Part shown: piece after piece, positions 16,674 to 19,911 of the stretch
How the letters are laid out: each line of letters starts with the position of its first letter
Position numbering within the stretch: the stretch's first letter is position 1
NCBI GenBank assembly: GCA_015490475.1
Contig: WFXT01000276.1
Span: 1 to 19,911, forward strand
DNA length: 19,911 nt
From: Bacteroidota bacterium
Lineage (GTDB): Bacteria; Bacteroidota; Bacteroidia; JAADEI01
Direction of reading: 5' to 3'
Made by a program: the position numbers and the translations under genes
Notes under the pieces: generated by a model
What the model saw: only the letters and a program-made list of their open reading frames with translations
Told to the model about the DNA's origin: nothing
Database searches by the model: none

Positions 16674-17408
16674 ATGAAAGTTCCAATAATTACATCTCTA
16701 TTGTTTACTGTGACATTACTTGCATTCGTCGGCTTCAAAAGGAATAAGGAAACTATCTCCAATGATACTCCTTCGAAGGACAGTTTATTAACAAAAGGTG
16801 CTACCCTTTATACCTTAAATTGTTCTGGATGTCATGGACCTAATAGGGAAGGGAAGCCACCAACATTCCCTTCGCTTGTTGACATAACAAAACGAATGAG
16901 CCAGGATGAAGTGCGTGTGAAAATTAAAAATGGCGGTGAAGGAATGCCAGCTCTGAAACACCTTTCCGGTGACGACATAAATGCCATTATTGCCTTCTTG
17001 TGGAATTCAGATAATGCTCAACAATTAGACAGCGTTCAAGCACAACTTCAGCTCTCTTTAGCAACACAGGGGAAAATGATATTTCAAAGCCATTGTGCCA
17101 GTTGTCATCCTGTAACCGCAGACCAACAACCATCTCGGCAGTCTCAATACATGTGCCGTGGAATGAGCCCTCCGCCACTGGCAGGAATTACCAAAAGAAT
17201 TTCTCGTCAGGCTTTTGACAGAATTCTGGACATAGGACCCTGCTATATGCCCTCTTTTGAACATTTTTCTAAAGAACAACGGGATGCCCTGTGGGCATAT
17301 CTGGATTCTCTTTCGCAGAATCTTGAAAACCTTCCTTCCCATGAAAGACAACATCACCGCTGTGGTGGGGGCAAATGCGGATGTGGAAGATGTGGAAGTG
17401 GACGTTGA
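16674..17408 (+). CDS. Diheme cytochrome c with Cys/His/Gly-rich C-terminal tail
   Basis: This is a 244-residue exported or membrane-anchored electron carrier. Residues 1-20 form a single hydrophobic segment (signal peptide or anchor). Two class I cytochrome c domains follow. The first binds haem at Cys50-x-x-Cys53-His54, with Met91 (GEGMPALKHLS) as probable axial ligand. The second binds at Cys141-x-x-Cys144-His145, with Met192 (CYMPSFEHFS) as probable ligand; Cys161 and Cys190 are extra. The protein ends in a tail (about 223-244) holding three His and four Cys among many Gly (HHRCGGGKCGCGRCGSGR). The tail looks like a metal-binding or surface-attachment extension but is not a haem site. The redox partner is unknown. 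The gene stands alone, 71 bases after the propeller gene, with no clear promoter consensus in the gap. Confidence 0.87.
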   Translation: MKVPIITSLLFTVTLLAFVGFKRNKETISNDTPSKDSLLTKGATLYTLNCSGCHGPNREGKPPTFPSLVDITKRMSQDEVRVKIKNGGEGMPALKHLSGDDINAIIAFLWNSDNAQQLDSVQAQLQLSLATQGKMIFQSHCASCHPVTADQQPSRQSQYMCRGMSPPPLAGITKRISRQAFDRILDIGPCYMPSFEHFSKEQRDALWAYLDSLSQNLENLPSHERQHHRCGGGKCGCGRCGSGR

Positions 17409-17415
17409 ATCTATA

Positions 17416-17904
17416 TCATTTTAACTCCATCACCCAACGGATCCATTTTTTGTATTTGCCTTCGGGATGGAAGCCATATCGTTCATAAAACCGGCGTGCT
17501 CGTTCATTATGCTCGCCAGCCCATAAAATAATCTTATTGTGATACTTGCTCAAATGACGAACTGCGTCATCAAAAAGCTTTTTACCTATTCCCTTGTGGC
17601 GATATGCGGGATGAACTACCCATTCGTGAATGTGCCCTCCCCTGCCAAAACGACTGAACCAGTTGGCATCGGCGACGACAAATCCCACAGGCTTACCTTC
17701 CTCGTTTAGTGCTATTTCAAAAAGTGTATGATGGTCTCTTAGCCATTCCAGGTAATCAAGAGCATCTTTTCTGGTTGGCTCACCGTACTCAGGTAAATCA
17801 GCATATGCTTCCATATAGAGGTCAACAAGGTCGGCAGGTTCCATCCCTGACTCTTCAAGTGTTACATATTGAATTTTTTCCTGCTTATGTTTCGTATCTG
17901 TCAT
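17416..17904 (-). CDS. GNAT-family N-acetyltransferase
   Basis: This 162-residue cytoplasmic acyltransferase has the GNAT core. The acetyl-CoA-binding motif A is HPAYRHKGIGKKLFDDAV (Arg/Gln-x-x-Gly-x-Gly/Ala form: RHKGIG), and motif B is ERARRFYERYGFHPEG near the C-terminus. The substrate cannot be told. The start ATG overlaps the stop of the MFS transporter gene upstream (shared ATGA), so the two are translated together, and the enzyme may modify a compound that the transporter handles; that link is inferred from context only. The stop lies 7 bases from the convergent cytochrome gene. Confidence 0.85.
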   Translation of the reverse strand: MTDTKHKQEKIQYVTLEESGMEPADLVDLYMEAYADLPEYGEPTRKDALDYLEWLRDHHTLFEIALNEEGKPVGFVVADANWFSRFGRGGHIHEWVVHPAYRHKGIGKKLFDDAVRHLSKYHNKIILWAGEHNERARRFYERYGFHPEGKYKKWIRWVMELK

Positions 17905-19133
17905 CTGCTTCCTTTCCGTTGCAGGAATAACAAAGCAAAAAGAAGGATAATTCCAGAGATTAAAAGAATAACTCCATTAACAACAACCGGTATATGAGCA
18001 GTATGCGTATTTTCCGATAGTCCCATCAAAGCGAAAGCAGAAATGATCAAAATACGCAGGAAAACATTAAAAGCGTCAAAAAACCCAAGGACTCTGCCAA
18101 TCAGATAATTAGGCACCCTATGAAATAGATAAGTAAGACGCATAACTCGGGCTCCCCCATTAGCGAAGCCGAAGAAAAAGCGCAGTGCAAGGAGAAGAGC
18201 TACAGAAGGCATAAGTCCCAGAATTATGTAGCTAAATCCAACAAGCATAAGCAATAATAAAATTCTAACTGGAATGTTTCCAGTTCCAAACTTCCACAAG
18301 AGAAGGGCTACAGTCACTGCTCCAGCACCAAATAATCCTTCAGAAAAGGTATAAATTTGTCCGCTCGTTTTTAAAACCCTGTCTACAAATGCAGGCATAA
18401 CATAGAACGAATCAAGGAGAGTGACCAGAAAAATCATATAAGAAGTAATCCCAAATACAAACAAGAAAGGATGTTGTTTTAGAAATTTCAAGGCATCACG
18501 AAGTCTTTCTATAACACCTGCTTTAACCTGTTGAGGAGGCACATAGTTTTCAAAAATAAACTTCCATAACGCTATGACCATGATTACCGAAGATGCGACA
18601 AATAGTAAAGTTGACACCGCTAATACATTGGATGGTTTTTCAATTTGTTGTAGCAACACTGTGGAAATAAATCCCGAAGACATTGCTGCTATTTGACCAG
18701 AAATTTCTATCCATATGTTAAGCCTGGCATACCATTGTGGGGACACCATTGACTGTCCAAGAGCATAAATGGATGGATAAAAAATGGTGGCAAGAACGGT
18801 AAGGGGAACGAATAAAAACACCATTACAAATGGCAGCAGTGAAGAACTAAATATACCGACAACAGTGCCAAGCATCAAGAGTCCAGCATACATAGAAACA
18901 CTAACCATCAATAGGCGCCGTCTGGAAAATCTGTCTATTATAGTTCCACCATGTAAGGACCAATACAATCCAAATGCAGTTATGCCAAGGTAAAGAACAT
19001 CAAACCAGTTTTTGGTCTCTGGCAGGCTGTTCAGGAACCATATAAAAACAAGAAAAAGAAGCCACTGAGTGGTGTTCATAAACAAAAATGCAACTAAAAG
19101 CCATACCAAACTTGTTCTTATTTGTGAAGTCAT
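17901..19133 (-). CDS. Major facilitator superfamily transporter
   Basis: This is an integral membrane protein of 410 residues with about 10-12 hydrophobic segments, for example SLVWLLVAFLFMNTTQWLLF, YAGLLMLGTVVGIFSS and VRILLLLMLVGFSYIILGLM. The cytoplasmic loop between helices 2 and 3 reads GGTIIDRFSRRRLL, an MFS motif A variant. It resembles drug/effector-type MFS permeases, but the substrate is unknown. I chose ATG 19133 (MTSQIRTSLVW) because it places helix 1 near the N-terminus; the frame is open to 19241, but that extension would run antisense through recX. On the minus strand TAATTTTG (19150-19143) fits a -7 box, though it would leave almost no leader. The GNAT gene overlaps its stop. 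Confidence 0.85.
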   Translation of the reverse strand: MTSQIRTSLVWLLVAFLFMNTTQWLLFLVFIWFLNSLPETKNWFDVLYLGITAFGLYWSLHGGTIIDRFSRRRLLMVSVSMYAGLLMLGTVVGIFSSSLLPFVMVFLFVPLTVLATIFYPSIYALGQSMVSPQWYARLNIWIEISGQIAAMSSGFISTVLLQQIEKPSNVLAVSTLLFVASSVIMVIALWKFIFENYVPPQQVKAGVIERLRDALKFLKQHPFLFVFGITSYMIFLVTLLDSFYVMPAFVDRVLKTSGQIYTFSEGLFGAGAVTVALLLWKFGTGNIPVRILLLLMLVGFSYIILGLMPSVALLLALRFFFGFANGGARVMRLTYLFHRVPNYLIGRVLGFFDAFNVFLRILIISAFALMGLSENTHTAHIPVVVNGVILLISGIILLFALLFLQRKGSR

Positions 19134-19142
19134 AGGACTACG

Positions 19143-19150
19143 CAAAATTA
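19143..19150 (-). promoter_or_regulatory. Weak candidate -7 box for the MFS-GNAT operon
   Basis: TAATTTTG on the minus strand matches TAnnTTTG, but no TTG lies at the right distance upstream, and the predicted start is only about 3 bases before the MFS ATG. It sits in the 22-base gap between the divergent MFS and recX starts. Confidence 0.25.
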
Positions 19151-19155
19151 AAGCG

Positions 19156-19623
19156 ATGGATCCAGAAATAAAGATGGAACAACTGCTCAGAAAGGCTATA
19201 AAATGGTGTATTCGCACAGAACGCACGCCAGCAGAAGCCAAGGCATGGCTTAGAAGAAAGTATCACCTTGACGATGATTCTGCCAGTAAGATAGTATCGC
19301 TACTGGAACAATGGGGCATTATTGATTTGAACAGGTTTATGGAATATGCATACTATGAACTATGGGAACAAAAGAGATATGGAAGGCTTAAGATGAGAGC
19401 GATGCTTGAAACACACATGTTGCCTGAACCATTCATTGAAGCAATAATAGCCACAATTGACGATGACGAATACACCGCCTATCTGAGAGACAAAATCCTG
19501 GAACTGTTTGAATCGGGCTTATCAGCACAGCGAGTCCTATCCAGACTAATTAGCAGGGGCTTTGAGCGAGAACTGATTATTGAAATAATGCGTGAACACG
19601 GATTGATAACAGATGATGATTAA
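19156..19623 (+). CDS. recX: RecX-family regulatory protein
   Basis: RecX binds RecA filaments and limits their activity. The 155-residue all-helical protein shows the repeated three-helix RecX pattern: RTERTPAEAKAWLRRKYHLDDD, then IVSLLEQWGIIDLNRFMEYAYYE, then KRYGRLKMRAMLETHMLPEPFIEAII, and a third repeat LSAQRVLSRLISRGFERELIIEIM. I start it at ATG 19156 (MDPEIKMEQLL); ATG 19174 is possible, and the longer open frame from 19069 would overlap the MFS start. recA is not in the window. It is divergent from the MFS gene with only 22 bases between. The CRISPR leader begins directly after its stop. Confidence 0.8.
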   Translation: MDPEIKMEQLLRKAIKWCIRTERTPAEAKAWLRRKYHLDDDSASKIVSLLEQWGIIDLNRFMEYAYYELWEQKRYGRLKMRAMLETHMLPEPFIEAIIATIDDDEYTAYLRDKILELFESGLSAQRVLSRLISRGFERELIIEIMREHGLITDDD

Positions 19624-19801
19624 AAGCATATACGGAACCAAAGACACAAGAATTCTGTTTCATAATGTGATGCTGTTTGACAAACAGGTGGTGTTTATTA
19701 TATAATGTACTGATTTCCAGACCGTTGCACAAAAAGGCAAGTTATTTGAGATGAAATATCTCTGAAATGTGCATAAATGCTTGACTTTTCACATTCTTGC
19801 T
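19624..19801 (+). promoter_or_regulatory. CRISPR leader region
   Basis: This 178-base AT-rich, gene-free stretch lies between recX and the first repeat. The repeat orientation (ATTG-type end on the right) makes this the leader side. It holds a promoter at 19677-19706, a small palindrome AAACA-ggtgg-TGTTT overlapping the promoter (19682-19696 approx.) and another, GAGAT-gaaat-ATCTC, about 65 bases before the first repeat, which could help adaptation proteins or a bending protein bind. Confidence 0.6.
19677..19706 (+). promoter_or_regulatory. Perfect sigma-70-like promoter in the CRISPR leader
   Basis: TTGACA at 19677-19682 and TATAAT at 19701-19706 are exact matches to the general bacterial -35 and -10 boxes, with an 18-base spacer. 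A transcript starting near 19713 would enter the first repeat about 90 bases later. The other good promoters in the window are of the Bacteroidota TAnnTTTG type. Confidence 0.55.
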
Positions 19802-19911
19802 GTCAAAGACCACCATCCATTAAAACAAGGATTGCGACATATTCACCTTTAACACGCCCATCCACAAACTCAAATTCCATAGTCAAAGACCACCGTCCAT
19901 TAAAACAAGGA
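19802..19911 (+). CRISPR. Start of a CRISPR array (runs off the window)
   Basis: The first repeat is 19802-19838 (37 bases, GTCAAAGACCACC... ending GGATTGCGAC). A 43-base spacer follows (19839-19881), and a second repeat begins at 19882 and is cut at base 30 by the window end. The 30 shared bases differ at one position only (A at 19815, G at 19895). The right half, CCATTAAAACAAGGATTG, matches a widespread repeat family that usually ends ATTGAAAC and is often linked to type I or type III systems. An ATCC/GGAT stem can form around the 10-base A-rich loop. No cas gene is in the window. Only one spacer is complete, so the exact repeat and spacer lengths could shift by a base or two. Confidence 0.88.

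Noticed and set aside
19134..19241. Longer N-terminus for the MFS transporter (start at 19241)
   Set aside because: It would run antisense through recX, and the first strong membrane helix already follows ATG 19133 closely.
19613..19705. A 30-codon open frame overlapping the recX stop and running into the CRISPR leader
   Set aside because: Its end coincides with the TATAAT box, it matches no family I know, and it is short enough to be chance. It is more likely part of the leader.
19640..19735. Possible degenerate CRISPR repeats in the leader (CAAAGAC near 19639, AGACC...AAAAGG near 19719)
   Set aside because: Only 5-7 base matches at irregular spacing, as expected by chance in AT-rich DNA.

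Overview
The window looks like a chromosomal segment of a bacterium of the phylum Bacteroidota. Three independent signs agree. Two divergently placed secreted proteins carry C-terminal signals of the type IX secretion system (T9SS). At least three promoters match the phylum-specific form, TTTG or TTG about 19-21 bases before TAnnTTTG. Upstream of starts there is A-rich sequence more often than a strong Shine-Dalgarno site. Base composition is moderately AT-rich and fairly even. No rRNA or tRNA gene, insertion sequence or prophage is visible.

Layout. 2-2355: a polyamine operon, a fused AdoMet decarboxylase-spermidine synthase (its first codons lie outside the window) followed by an agmatinase-family ureohydrolase. 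2376-3574: ribosomal proteins S6, S18 and L9. 3678-6806: a tightly packed, partly overlapping operon of queA (queuosine), ispD (isoprenoid MEP pathway), a WbqC-like protein and a SAM methyltransferase. 6803-8931 (minus strand): purA followed by a CnoX-type thioredoxin-TPR protein. 9099-11336: katG, with a strong promoter and a strong intrinsic terminator. 11477-16602: two divergent secreted proteins, a 1265-residue adhesin-like protein (IgGFc-binding-like domain, PKD domain, six four-cysteine modules, CHU_C tail) and a five-bladed beta-propeller protein with a type A sorting domain. 16674-17408: a diheme cytochrome c with a Cys/His/Gly-rich tail. 17416-19133 (minus strand): an MFS transporter overlapping a GNAT acetyltransferase. 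19156-19623: recX. 19624-19911: a CRISPR leader and the first one and a half repeats of an array that runs off the window.

Most of the window is housekeeping. The parts most worth a second look are the CRISPR edge, whose leader carries a perfect TTGACA/TATAAT promoter unlike the other promoters here; the SpeD-SpeE fusion beside a ureohydrolase; the repeated four-cysteine modules of the large T9SS cargo; and the metal-binding-looking tail on the cytochrome. I do not see a clearly new multi-gene system inside the window. If one exists it most likely lies to the right, where the CRISPR array and any cas genes continue.
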